Assembly: GCA_944326495.1 (NCBI GenBank)
Contig: CALVEE010000007.1
Location: 1 to 11,073 of the forward strand
Length of the DNA stretch: 11,073 nucleotides
Reading direction: 5' to 3'
Source: Candidatus Gastranaerophilales bacterium
GTDB taxonomy: Bacteria > Cyanobacteriota > Vampirovibrionia > Gastranaerophilales > Gastranaerophilaceae
How positions within the stretch are numbered: position 1 is the first letter of the stretch; each line of letters opens with the position of its first letter. Below the pieces are notes generated by a model that saw only the letters and a program-made list of their open reading frames with translations, did not search any database and was not told the DNA's origin. Of this stretch, positions 1 through 5,873 are shown piece after piece. Both the position numbers and the translations under genes were made by a program.

Positions 1-224
1 ATGTCTTTATAAAGCTTTTTGACACTAGCAAAATTCATAACTTTTTTAATGAAGTACAGGCAGCCATAAGCCCCTTTGCCTTCCAATACAACTTGAAATT
101 GGTCAAGTGTCAGATTCTTTTCTGATATAAAAGTAAACTCTGTTACCCAATCTGTAGAATATCTTTGTCTTACATCGTAGTTTCTTACTTCTAATTCATT
201 TGTTTTTACTTCTGATAATTTCAT
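1..224 (-). CDS. Hypothetical protein, N-terminal part only
   Basis: An open frame starts with ATG at 224 and runs off the left edge after 74 codons without a stop. The protein begins MKLSEVKTNELEVRNYD and continues with a mixed polar/aromatic stretch. I see no signal peptide, membrane segment or known motif and do not recognise the family. The start is supported by an AAAGGG ribosome binding site 8 bases upstream and by a minus-strand promoter (TTGACA, 17 bp, CATAAT at 276-304). It is transcribed divergently from the helix-turn-helix/Fic pair. Because an inverted-repeat operator covers its promoter, it is probably under repressor control, possibly by the neighbouring small helix-turn-helix protein; that link is inference. 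It lies inside the integrated element, so it is likely cargo or another accessory gene. Confidence 0.7.
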   Translation of the reverse strand, partial: MKLSEVKTNELEVRNYDVRQRYSTDWVTEFTFISEKNLTLDQFQVVLEGKGAYGCLYFIKKVMNFASVKKLYKD

Positions 225-275
225 TTGTTTTGCCCTTTGTTATTAACTAATTTTGTTTTGTAACTCTATAATAAT

Positions 276-304
276 ATTATGTCACTATTTAATTATATTG
301 TCAA
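276..304 (-). promoter_or_regulatory. Promoter of the divergent minus-strand gene
   Basis: On the minus strand TTGACA (304-299) and CATAAT (281-276) are separated by exactly 17 bp. The -35 box is perfect and the -10 box matches five of six. Transcription would start near 269, giving a leader of about 45 bases before the ATG at 224. Both boxes lie in or touch the arms of the 279-311 inverted repeat. Confidence 0.7.
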
Positions 305-311
305 GTGACAT
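279..311. promoter_or_regulatory. Inverted-repeat operator over the divergent promoter
   Basis: ATGTCACT (279-286) and AGTGACAT (304-311) are perfect inverted copies separated by 17 bases. A third half-site makes a compact dyad, TGTCA-AG-TGACA, at 299-310. The arms overlap the -10 and -35 boxes of the minus-strand promoter, so a protein bound here would block that promoter. The plus-strand Fic-operon promoter is about 40 bp further right and need not be blocked. The small helix-turn-helix protein at 399-599 is the nearest candidate ligand (inference). Confidence 0.6.
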
Positions 312-347
312 TTTGTAATTACTTAATATTTTTTTACAATCCTACGC

Positions 348-375
348 TTGTATTTTATTACTAATTAGTTATAAT
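348..375 (+). promoter_or_regulatory. Promoter of the HTH-Fic operon
   Basis: TTGTAT (348-353) and TATAAT (370-375) are separated by 16 bp. Transcription would start near 382. A strong AAGGAG (383-388) follows, 10 bases before the ATG at 399. Confidence 0.6.
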
Positions 376-398
376 GAAAGAAAAGGAGATTCTAAATA

Positions 399-599
399 AT
401 GAACAATACTGAATTTGAATTTTTTATAAAAGGGAAATTAGCTGAAAATGGCTTAAATCTAACCAAGTTAGCAGAAATGTTAGGAACTTCGCATTCTAAT
501 GTATCTCAGAGATTAAAACGTGGGTCATTTAGTAGTTTGGAATTGTATCACATAGCCGACCTTCTGGGTTATGACATAGAATGGATTAAGAGAAAATAG
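399..599 (+). CDS. Small XRE-like helix-turn-helix DNA-binding protein
   Basis: This 66-residue protein is almost entirely one helix-turn-helix domain. Residues 20-62 read as successive helices: NLTKLAEMLG, SHSNVSQRLKRG and SLELYHIADLLGYDIEWI. This is the Cro/C1 (XRE) pattern, in which a helix-turn-helix is followed by a scaffold helix ending in LGYD. There is no extra sensor or dimerisation domain. The start is fixed by AAGGAG 10 bases upstream and a promoter at 348-375. The fic gene begins 7 bases after its stop, so the two are one operon. A likely role is autoregulation or repression of the Fic operon and of the divergent gene through the TGTCA-type repeats at 279-311; this is inferred from position. 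Such small regulators also occur as antitoxin-like partners in toxin modules. Confidence 0.85.
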   Translation: MNNTEFEFFIKGKLAENGLNLTKLAEMLGTSHSNVSQRLKRGSFSSLELYHIADLLGYDIEWIKRK

Positions 600-606
600 G
601 TATATT

Positions 607-1362
607 ATGAGATATGAAAACAGATGTAGTGATGTTGATAAATTAAAGGCTGAATTAGACTTATACAGACCTTTTGACAGTAATACATTAAAACAGTTAA
701 AAGAATATTACAGAATTTCACTTACATATACATCAAATGCAATAGAAGGAAATACTTTAACTGAATCCGAAACAAAGGTTATTATTGAGGACGGATTAAC
801 TGTCGGCGGACATCCGATTAGAGAAATTCAAGAAGCCATAGGGCATTCTAAAGCTTATGATTTAATCTACAGTCTTATACAGAATAAAGACCTTACAGAA
901 GCAAATATTTTAGAATTGCATAGACTATTTTATGAACAGATTAATCCTGAAAATGCAGGTAAGTACAGAGATAAAAAAGTAATTATTACAGGCACTACTT
1001 ACGAGCCTCCGGCACCTGATAAGGTACAAGGATTAATACAAAACCTTTTAGAGCAATTACCCCGAAAAGAAAAAGAATTGCACCCTGTAGAATTTGCAGC
1101 GTGGTTTCATTTGCATTTTGTAAATATTCATCCGTTCATTGATGGTAACGGCAGAACTGCCAGACTTTTAACCAATCTCATTTTGCTAAAAGCCGGATAT
1201 GCTGTAATTATTATTCCTCCTGTAGTTAGAGCGGATTATATTGAAGCCTTGAAGGCAGCACAAACAAATTACAATGAACAAGCATTTTTTAACTTTATTT
1301 CTGAAATGGTATTGGAATCTATGAAGGACTATTTAAGAATAGTTAAACATTTGATGAAATAA
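607..1362 (+). CDS. fic: Fic family protein, class II (probable AMP-transferase)
   Basis: Fic enzymes usually transfer AMP, or another nucleotide-phosphate, from a nucleotide to a hydroxyl side chain of a target protein. This 251-residue protein carries the complete active-site motif HPFIDGNGRTAR at residues 175-186: catalytic H175, acidic D179, the GNGR phosphate loop and R186. An intact inhibitory helix, S43-NAI-E47-G48-N49, lies N-terminal, which defines class II. Glu47 is expected to hold the enzyme inactive until released, so no separate inhibitor protein is needed. The N-terminal 90 residues match the usual Fic N-terminal helical region, and length is normal. There is little Shine-Dalgarno sequence before its ATG, and the 7-base gap from the upstream stop suggests translational coupling. 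Inside a mobile element it is plausibly a toxin, defence or host-manipulation gene (inference). The protein target cannot be read from the sequence. Confidence 0.93.
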   Translation: MRYENRCSDVDKLKAELDLYRPFDSNTLKQLKEYYRISLTYTSNAIEGNTLTESETKVIIEDGLTVGGHPIREIQEAIGHSKAYDLIYSLIQNKDLTEANILELHRLFYEQINPENAGKYRDKKVIITGTTYEPPAPDKVQGLIQNLLEQLPRKEKELHPVEFAAWFHLHFVNIHPFIDGNGRTARLLTNLILLKAGYAVIIIPPVVRADYIEALKAAQTNYNEQAFFNFISEMVLESMKDYLRIVKHLMK

Positions 1363-1548
1363 AAAACTTTAATAAGAATAGCATGGAAATTGCTTGGAAT
1401 ATCAGCAGAAATACAGAAGAAAATTAATTTTTACAGTCCCTAAAAAGGGGGAAAATAAATTTTGGAATAGTTAAAGCCTATTATTCCACTAAATGAAAAA
1501 GTGACAAATTTATAGCGTTTAAACCCTTGTAGTAACCTTGCGGTAGCA
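1363..1548. other. Convergent intergenic region between fic and the phage cluster
   Basis: This 186-bp gap separates the ends of two convergent units. It holds a weak hairpin with CCCT/AGGG arms (about 1438-1450), a 6-bp inverted repeat GGAATA/TATTCC (1464-1487), an 8-bp palindrome GTTTAAAC, and one TGACA motif near 1502 like the half-site at 279-311. Neither hairpin has a proper following T-tract, so I do not call a terminator. I see no open frame or RNA gene. Confidence 0.45.
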
Positions 1549-1890
1549 TTATAGCTCTTTTAGTTTATTCATAACACTTTCAATTGTTTTTTCATCTACT
1601 ATTCCAATATTTGTATTTTTAGTTTCTATTTTATCACTTTGTTTTTCGCCAATTGTATCTCTTATAACCTCAAACGCTTTTATATCGCCTTTTAATGCTT
1701 TTTGAATTAATGCAAGGCTTATTTTATTTTGAGTATTACCGCTTTCAAGTAATAACAATAATTCTTCTCTTAGTGTTTTTCTTGCACGTCTAACCTCACC
1801 GGATTTTATACCGCCTTTTCTGCCGTTTTTCTTGGCTTCTTCTCGGCTTTGATTACTATCAAAGGGCTTTAAATTCTCATTATTTGCCAT
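1549..1890 (-). CDS. Small phage protein with basic KGG-type N-terminus
   Basis: The 113-residue protein has a Lys/Arg-rich N-terminus with NGRKGGIKSGEVRRA at about 22-36, then a helical core (KTLREELLLLLESG, ISLALIQKALKGDIKAFEVIRDTIGEK) and a helical tail ending in KLKEL. This layout recalls small proteins found near terminase genes in prophages of low-GC bacteria. Some may act as terminase small-subunit-like DNA-binding proteins, but I cannot assign that function. The start is supported by GGAGG lying inside the last codons of the upstream RusA-like gene, with only 3 bases between that stop and this ATG. It is the last gene of the minus-strand cluster; the next gene is convergent. No large terminase gene follows in this window, which is unusual if this were a standard packaging module. 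Confidence 0.8.
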   Translation of the reverse strand: MANNENLKPFDSNQSREEAKKNGRKGGIKSGEVRRARKTLREELLLLLESGNTQNKISLALIQKALKGDIKAFEVIRDTIGEKQSDKIETKNTNIGIVDEKTIESVMNKLKEL

Positions 1891-1893
1891 TTC

Positions 1894-2316
1894 TTAACCT
1901 CCTATTTCTGAAATATTAACTCTTACATATTCATCATTGGAATAAACCTTGTTAACTCTAAGGCTTACTATTTGCTTATCATCGTTATATACAATCCTGT
2001 TTAAAGCGTCATTTATATTTTTTGCAATATTATCGCAATCGGGTTTTACTGTCGGTCTTAATATCCCCTCAAGTGCCAATGCTTTCTTTTTCTTTGAAAA
2101 GCTTTTAGGAATAGGCATAAAAACAGTTATTTCAGCTTTTAGAGGTTTATCCGCAAATATTGCGGTATTCCATGCCGGATATTTGTTTATAAAGCTCATT
2201 TTTACAAGGTTAGAATATTCAATCATATCAGAGGGAGTATATTTAATGCCGTTTCTGTTAAATTTAAATGATTGTTTTGCTTTTACCTTGCCTTTTATTT
2301 CAAATTCTATGTTCAA
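1894..2316 (-). CDS. RusA-like Holliday junction resolvase
   Basis: RusA enzymes are dimeric, Mg-dependent endonucleases that cut Holliday junctions and help process replication or recombination intermediates of phages. This 140-residue protein shows the family signature KPDCDNIAKNINDALN at 91-106, followed by YNDDKQI at 110-116. D93, D95 and the D112-D113 pair are the expected metal-binding acids, and K91 matches the conserved lysine. Length is typical (about 120-140). The start is a TTG codon at 2316-2314, supported by AAGGAG 9 bases upstream; no in-frame ATG occurs before residue 31, so a shorter ATG form would lose the N-terminal strand. The gene sits between the zinc-ribbon gene and the KGG-type gene, and its end contains the ribosome binding site of the latter. 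Confidence 0.9.
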   Translation of the reverse strand: MNIEFEIKGKVKAKQSFKFNRNGIKYTPSDMIEYSNLVKMSFINKYPAWNTAIFADKPLKAEITVFMPIPKSFSKKKKALALEGILRPTVKPDCDNIAKNINDALNRIVYNDDKQIVSLRVNKVYSNDEYVRVNISEIGG

Positions 2317-2403
2317 AATATATTCTCCTTTTTAATACGTCTTAAAATCGATTTTTTATCGTTGGAGGATAAATTATATTGCCTTTATAATAAACTCATG
2401 AAA

Positions 2404-2673
2404 TCACCCCCGATTTACAACCGTAGAATTAATTTTTCGTTTATCTCTTTCACGCATTATACGTGCTTGTTCTTTTTTCTTTTCGAGATAAAGTAATTCT
2501 TTTGGTGTTAAATTACTTGTAGGAGTTTGTGCGTCAACGTCAATTCCTAATTTTTCGGCACATTCACGGCAATATTTCCAATCAGGTGGTGCACTTTTGG
2601 CATTCGTCAAGTCCTTATCAATCCAACCATTATTACATTTTTTATTTTTGCATATATGTAAAACATATTTCAT
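2404..2673 (-). CDS. Small zinc-ribbon phage protein
   Basis: This 89-residue protein has four cysteines arranged as two pairs: C8-x4-C13 and C35-x2-C38 (KYCRECAEKLG). That is a probable zinc-binding ribbon. The C-terminal half (about 56-85) is a charged helix rich in E, K and R, and may be a short coiled coil. Small zinc-ribbon proteins of this kind are frequent between replication and resolvase genes in phages and usually have no known function; nucleic-acid or protein binding is a guess. AAGGAG lies 8 bases before the ATG. The gene begins 12 bases after the helicase stop, and an 87-base gap follows before the TTG of the RusA-like gene. That gap holds a 12-bp palindrome AAAATCGATTTT at 2344-2355 and no gene. 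Confidence 0.78.
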   Translation of the reverse strand: MKYVLHICKNKKCNNGWIDKDLTNAKSAPPDWKYCRECAEKLGIDVDAQTPTSNLTPKELLYLEKKKEQARIMRERDKRKINSTVVNRG

Positions 2674-2685
2674 TTTTATTTCTCC

Positions 2686-3999
2686 TTATATTCCATAAGC
2701 CCACGTTGGTTTAGGCTTGATATCTGATACTTTTTGTGTGTTGTTGTCGTAGTTTAATTTTGCAACAACTCCAGATTGTCCGTGCCTGTTTTTTGCTATA
2801 ATAAGCTGCATTTCATTATGGTTTTGAGGTTTCTCAATATCCGCATAATACGCAGGTCTAAAGACAAAGCCTATTATATCTGCATCCTGTTCTATTTTGC
2901 CGGAATCTCTCAGGTCAGATAATATTGGTCTTTTGTCTTTTCTTTCTGCATTTGCTCTGTTAAGCTGATGTAACACTATAAAAGGCTTTTTAGCTTCCAT
3001 TGCTAGCAGCTTTAATTCTCGTGAAATTTCGGAAATACGTTCATAGGAATTAGTTTTATTACCACCTGATATTAAACCGAGATAATCAATAAAAACAATA
3101 TCAGCATTAGAGGCTAAGACTATACTTTTAATCCTGGCTGTTGATATATTGTATTCTGTGCAAATATTAATATCTAATTGACTGAAACTTTCTGAATATG
3201 CATAATTAAAATATTCAATAGCTTCTTGTTCTGTTAGTTGGCCATTTCTGTATTTAGCAGAATTGATTTTGGTTTCTGCTGAAATAATACGATTCAATAA
3301 CTGTTCTTTGTTCATTTCAAGAGAAAAAATCAAAACTTTTTTACCCTGCTTTGCTATAGACAAAGCTATATTAAGCATTAGACAGGTTTTTCCCATGCCG
3401 GTAGCTGCAGCAAGAATAAACAAGTCACCGCTTTGGAAATTACCAATTATACTGTCTATTGAAGAATACCCTGTTTGTATCGGGTTTGTCTTGGTTATTC
3501 TGTCATAATCATCACCGAGTTTGTTTACATCTTCCATATCATTAAGTTTTGAAAGTGTTGATTTATTAGGGAGTTCATATTGTTTCTTTAAATTTTCTAA
3601 TTCTTGAAATTCTTCTAAACTAGAACAGTTTTTTGCCCTTCTTTTAAGCCAATTTTCTTGTATTACTTTGATATAATAATTGCAATTTACATCAGTAATA
3701 TATTCATAAGCTAGAGATAATAAAGATTCAAATACTCCATTTTTACATGTTTTACCTTGATAATCATTAATGAGGTTATCAGCATTAAGCCTATCTGTAC
3801 CATGTTTTTGATACTGGTCTAAAATGACATCAAACATTTCAATATTTGTTTTGTCTATGAACATATCACGGCTTATATGCTCCATAATATAACCTTTTTT
3901 CGGTTCTCTACCGCATACAGCCATTCCTAAAAGGATTCGTTCATTTTCAATTTGTCTTTGTAATAAAGCATTAGAATGCTCTGTATGGGGTGTTGTCAT
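2686..3999 (-). CDS. DnaB-type replicative helicase of the element
   Basis: DnaB-family helicases are ring-shaped hexamers that unwind the replication fork 5' to 3'. The 437-residue protein has the usual two-part layout. An N-terminal helical domain (about 12-120) opens with LLQRQIENERILLGMAV. A linker follows, then a RecA-like ATPase domain from about 175. Walker A is TGMGKT with K204 (200-205), Walker B is VFIDYLG with D305, and a DnaB-type arginine finger lies in NRHGQSG with R405. NIALSIAKQGKKVLIFSLEM is the typical H1a region. It overlaps the upstream initiator gene by 29 bases, with AAGGAG 9 bases before its ATG, so translation is probably coupled. The element therefore carries its own helicase as well as a probable loader, pointing to autonomous replication after excision. 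It is shorter than a chromosomal DnaB but normal for phages. Confidence 0.94.
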   Translation of the reverse strand: MTTPHTEHSNALLQRQIENERILLGMAVCGREPKKGYIMEHISRDMFIDKTNIEMFDVILDQYQKHGTDRLNADNLINDYQGKTCKNGVFESLLSLAYEYITDVNCNYYIKVIQENWLKRRAKNCSSLEEFQELENLKKQYELPNKSTLSKLNDMEDVNKLGDDYDRITKTNPIQTGYSSIDSIIGNFQSGDLFILAAATGMGKTCLMLNIALSIAKQGKKVLIFSLEMNKEQLLNRIISAETKINSAKYRNGQLTEQEAIEYFNYAYSESFSQLDINICTEYNISTARIKSIVLASNADIVFIDYLGLISGGNKTNSYERISEISRELKLLAMEAKKPFIVLHQLNRANAERKDKRPILSDLRDSGKIEQDADIIGFVFRPAYYADIEKPQNHNEMQLIIAKNRHGQSGVVAKLNYDNNTQKVSDIKPKPTWAYGI

Positions 4000-4675
4000 A
4001 ATCGAACTCTCCTTCCTGCTCTATCGTTATATTGTTATTGCTTTTATTCTGGTTCTGTTCCCATGTTCTTATGCAAGCTTTCCAATCTTTCATCTGATTT
4101 TTGCCAATAAGCCAACCTTTAGATTCGTAATAATTAAAAAATTGTATAGGGTTAATTGAATTATTTCTCTCTAAGCAGTATTTTTTTATTTCTTCTATAG
4201 TAGGTTTTTGAAATAATTTTGTACCCCTATATATATTCTTATATTCTTTATATTCTTCATCTGTTGTTATTTGTTTGTTGCTTGATTGTTGCTCTGCTTG
4301 TTGCTCCCTTTGCCACTTATTCCAGTTATTAACCGTTATTATTGAATATCGGCTTGTTGCTCTGTTTGTTAATTCGCCTGTTGATTTTAGCTTCAAAATC
4401 GCAGTTCTTATCTGCTGTTGACTTAGAGTCGTTTCTCTGGACAAAGAAGCAATTGATGTAATAAATTGACCAGCTTTTATAACCTGTCCTTTCCATTTTG
4501 TATCTTTAAAATTAGCTTTTAAGAGACAGTGTAAAAACAAAACCCTTACAGGTAAATCAGAATACCATTCCCAGTTAAGCAATCGCCTGTTAAGCTTCAC
4601 AAAACCGCTTATTTGTGATATACTGCTAGCAGGTACAGAGCCTTCAATATTGAGGGCTTTTTTATTTTCTACCAT
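3971..4675 (-). CDS. Phage replication initiator / helicase loader (DnaD/O-like)
   Basis: The 234-residue protein begins with a winged-helix region at about 24-118: GFVKLNRRLLNWEWYSD, then QFITSIASLSRETTLSQQQI and a strand pair ending at VNNWNKW. This order is typical of phage replication proteins that recognise the origin. A polar Q/S/N-rich linker (about 120-150) follows. The C-terminal part, about 157-208 (PTIEEIKKYCLERN, FFNYYESKGW, MKDWKACIRTWEQN), resembles the DnaD/DnaT-type helicase-loading segment. The gene lies directly before and overlaps the dnaB-like gene, the classic initiator-plus-helicase pair. The predicted role is to bind the element's origin and deliver the helicase. A GGGGG-containing ribosome binding site precedes the ATG. 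Family-level function is well supported by layout; the origin itself is not identified. Confidence 0.84.
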   Translation of the reverse strand: MVENKKALNIEGSVPASSISQISGFVKLNRRLLNWEWYSDLPVRVLFLHCLLKANFKDTKWKGQVIKAGQFITSIASLSRETTLSQQQIRTAILKLKSTGELTNRATSRYSIITVNNWNKWQREQQAEQQSSNKQITTDEEYKEYKNIYRGTKLFQKPTIEEIKKYCLERNNSINPIQFFNYYESKGWLIGKNQMKDWKACIRTWEQNQNKSNNNITIEQEGEFDYDNTPYRAF

Positions 4676-4686
4676 GCCAGAGCCCC

Positions 4687-4893
4687 CTATACTGCCTTTT
4701 TGTTGGTTTCTTCAACCCATTCTTGAAAAGCACTGATTTTTATATACTGTCTTTTACCTATGAGTTTTACAACCTTATCTCTAAAGCCTTTAGTATTGTA
4801 AAAAATCAACTGCCTTAATGCACCAACTGTCGGATATTGAGCATACTCTGAAAATTTTGATAATGGAATTAAGTCTAAAGTTTTTTCTGACAT
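4687..4893 (-). CDS. Excisionase-like small DNA-binding protein
   Basis: I start this gene at the ATG at 4893 (68 residues, MSEKTLDLIPLSKFSEY) because AAGGAGG lies 7 bases upstream. A longer frame open to 5007 would begin in the operator region without a ribosome binding site and carry a basic tail with no domain. The protein fits the MerR/excisionase winged-helix pattern: a helix-turn-helix (LIPLSKFSEYAQYPTVGALRQ) followed by a wing (KLIGKRQYIKI) and a final helix (SAFQEWVEE). Such proteins bend DNA to steer the integrase towards excision, or act as early regulators. The gene lies between the LuxR-like regulator and the replication genes, rather than directly next to the integrase. Its leader holds an array of CGTCTA half-sites and a possible hairpin hiding its ribosome binding site, so its expression may be tightly controlled. 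Confidence 0.75.
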   Translation of the reverse strand: MSEKTLDLIPLSKFSEYAQYPTVGALRQLIFYNTKGFRDKVVKLIGKRQYIKISAFQEWVEETNKKAV

Positions 4894-4897
4894 TTTA

Positions 4898-4953
4898 AAA
4901 CCTCCTTTTTTTTTAAACTTTGTTTTTGTATGTTTACAGTTTATAGGAGGTTT
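4898..4953 (-). promoter_or_regulatory. Possible RBS-sequestering hairpin ahead of the excisionase-like gene
   Basis: AGGAGGTTT (4945-4953) and AAACCTCCT (4898-4906) are perfect 9-bp inverted copies 38 bases apart. On the minus-strand mRNA the downstream arm contains the AAGGAGG ribosome binding site for the ATG at 4893, and the upstream arm is an anti-Shine-Dalgarno sequence. Pairing would hide the site. The 38-base loop is long and A-rich, which lowers stability. Confidence 0.5.
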
Positions 4954-4966
4954 ATTTAAAATATAA

Positions 4967-4999
4967 CGTCTAAAATAGACGGTATTTAGACGCCGTCTA
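4967..4999. promoter_or_regulatory. Operator array of four CGTCTA half-sites
   Basis: Two perfect dyads lie side by side: CGTCTA-AAA-TAGACG (4967-4981) and TAGACG-C-CGTCTA (4987-4999). Together they give four identical 6-bp half-sites in 33 bp, in inward and outward orientation. They sit just downstream of the LuxR-like gene stop and upstream of the excisionase-like gene. A minus-strand promoter for the replication genes probably lies here, but no -35/-10 pair is convincing. Confidence 0.62.
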
Positions 5000-5000
5000 T

Positions 5001-5861
5001 TTACCATCTATTTCTTAATGTCGTTTTTAACGCTTTAATCCCTGTACCTTTGGAAGCTAATTTGTTGTTAATATTTTCTAAATGTTGCTTTATTCCTCTT
5101 GGGGAAAGACCCATTTTTTGTTCAAGCTCTTTATATGTAGAAAAACCTTGTTCAAAATATCTAATTAATTCGTTCTCTCTGTCTGTAAATAAATTACTTT
5201 TTTTCGTTGATTTAGCTTTTGTATTAATAGATGTCATAAAATCAATCAAATTTTCTAATACTTTTATAGCTGCCACCCGCCATAAAGTGTAACAAAATTC
5301 CGGCATGGAAGTTTTATCAAAACGTTCTTCACCTGCAAAAATATAAAAATCAAATCTATCTGTATTAATACGTGATTTACATTCAGCCAATCTGAAACAA
5401 ATAGCTTCTTTATCATCACTAGATAAATTAGCAACAATAGCTATATAAAAATCAAATATACCTAAATGTCTATTGGTAATATCTTCTTGTATTTGGGGGC
5501 TTAATAAATTCCATAAAAATCCGCTAACAAAAGGGTAAAAAGGCTTTAAGCTTCCTTCTGTTTCACTAGGACACTTAAAACGCATAAAATCATATTCTAT
5601 ATTTTTTTCTTTTTCTTTTTCGCATTTCCATAGTAGTAGATTATAAAATTCATCAATATACTTATTATATTCTTCTGTTTCTGAATAGCTATAGTATTGC
5701 TGTAATTTTTTATTAAATTCTTCTTTTAAATTATCTATCCCGGCAATATATGATTTTATCTGAGACAACAAAATCTCAAGTGTTTCATTATCAGCTTTTT
5801 TAATCTCTAAAATATACTTTTTTAATGATGATATTATGCTATATTTATTTTCTTTATCCAT
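5001..5861 (-). CDS. Putative transcription regulator with C-terminal LuxR-type HTH
   Basis: The 286-residue protein ends in a GerE/LuxR-type helix-turn-helix at about 224-275. LFTDRENELIRYFEQGFST resembles the LTxRExEVLxLxAxG start, ELEQKMGLSPRGIKQHLENI resembles the recognition helices (IAxxLxxSxxTVKxHxxNI), and NNKLASKG follows. The N-terminal 220 residues are not recognised. They are helical and charged, with a predicted coiled-coil-like start (about 10-60) and aromatic segments such as YPFVSGFLWNLL and FDFYIAIVANLS that could form a ligand or partner pocket. There is no response-regulator receiver domain, signal peptide or clear membrane helix. The gene starts 13 bases after the integrase stop region; a GAGGA overlapping that stop serves as ribosome binding site. 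Its position before the CGTCTA array suggests it controls the replication genes (inference). LuxR-type regulators in this spot of a prophage are uncommon. Confidence 0.72.
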   Translation of the reverse strand: MDKENKYSIISSLKKYILEIKKADNETLEILLSQIKSYIAGIDNLKEEFNKKLQQYYSYSETEEYNKYIDEFYNLLLWKCEKEKEKNIEYDFMRFKCPSETEGSLKPFYPFVSGFLWNLLSPQIQEDITNRHLGIFDFYIAIVANLSSDDKEAICFRLAECKSRINTDRFDFYIFAGEERFDKTSMPEFCYTLWRVAAIKVLENLIDFMTSINTKAKSTKKSNLFTDRENELIRYFEQGFSTYKELEQKMGLSPRGIKQHLENINNKLASKGTGIKALKTTLRNRW

Positions 5862-5873
5862 GCCTGTTAATCC

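Noticed and set aside
1438..1487. Terminator hairpins after fic
   Set aside because: The stems are only 5-6 bp and neither is followed by a T-run on a strand where it would be useful.
1949..2496. Plus-strand open frames opposite the RusA-like and zinc-ribbon genes
   Set aside because: They are hydrophobic, phenylalanine-rich mirror translations of AT-rich minus-strand genes. They lack ribosome binding sites and any domain.
2529..2714. Plus-strand open frame of 61 codons
   Set aside because: It lies opposite the zinc-ribbon gene, which has cysteine pairs and a good ribosome binding site; the plus frame has neither.
3263..3508. Plus-strand open frame inside the helicase gene
   Set aside because: It is antisense to the Walker A region of a well-supported DnaB-like gene.
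4961..4999. A short CRISPR-like repeat from the CGTCTA copies
   Set aside because: Units are 6 bp in inverted orientation with 1-5 bp spacing, which fits protein operators and not repeat-spacer units.
4894..5007. N-terminal extension of the excisionase-like protein to an ATG at 5007
   Set aside because: The extension would be coded by the operator array and leader, has no ribosome binding site, and precedes a strong AGGAGG-supported ATG at 4893.
5050..5292. Plus-strand open frame inside the LuxR-like gene
   Set aside because: It is antisense to the helix-turn-helix region, with no start signal or recognisable domain.
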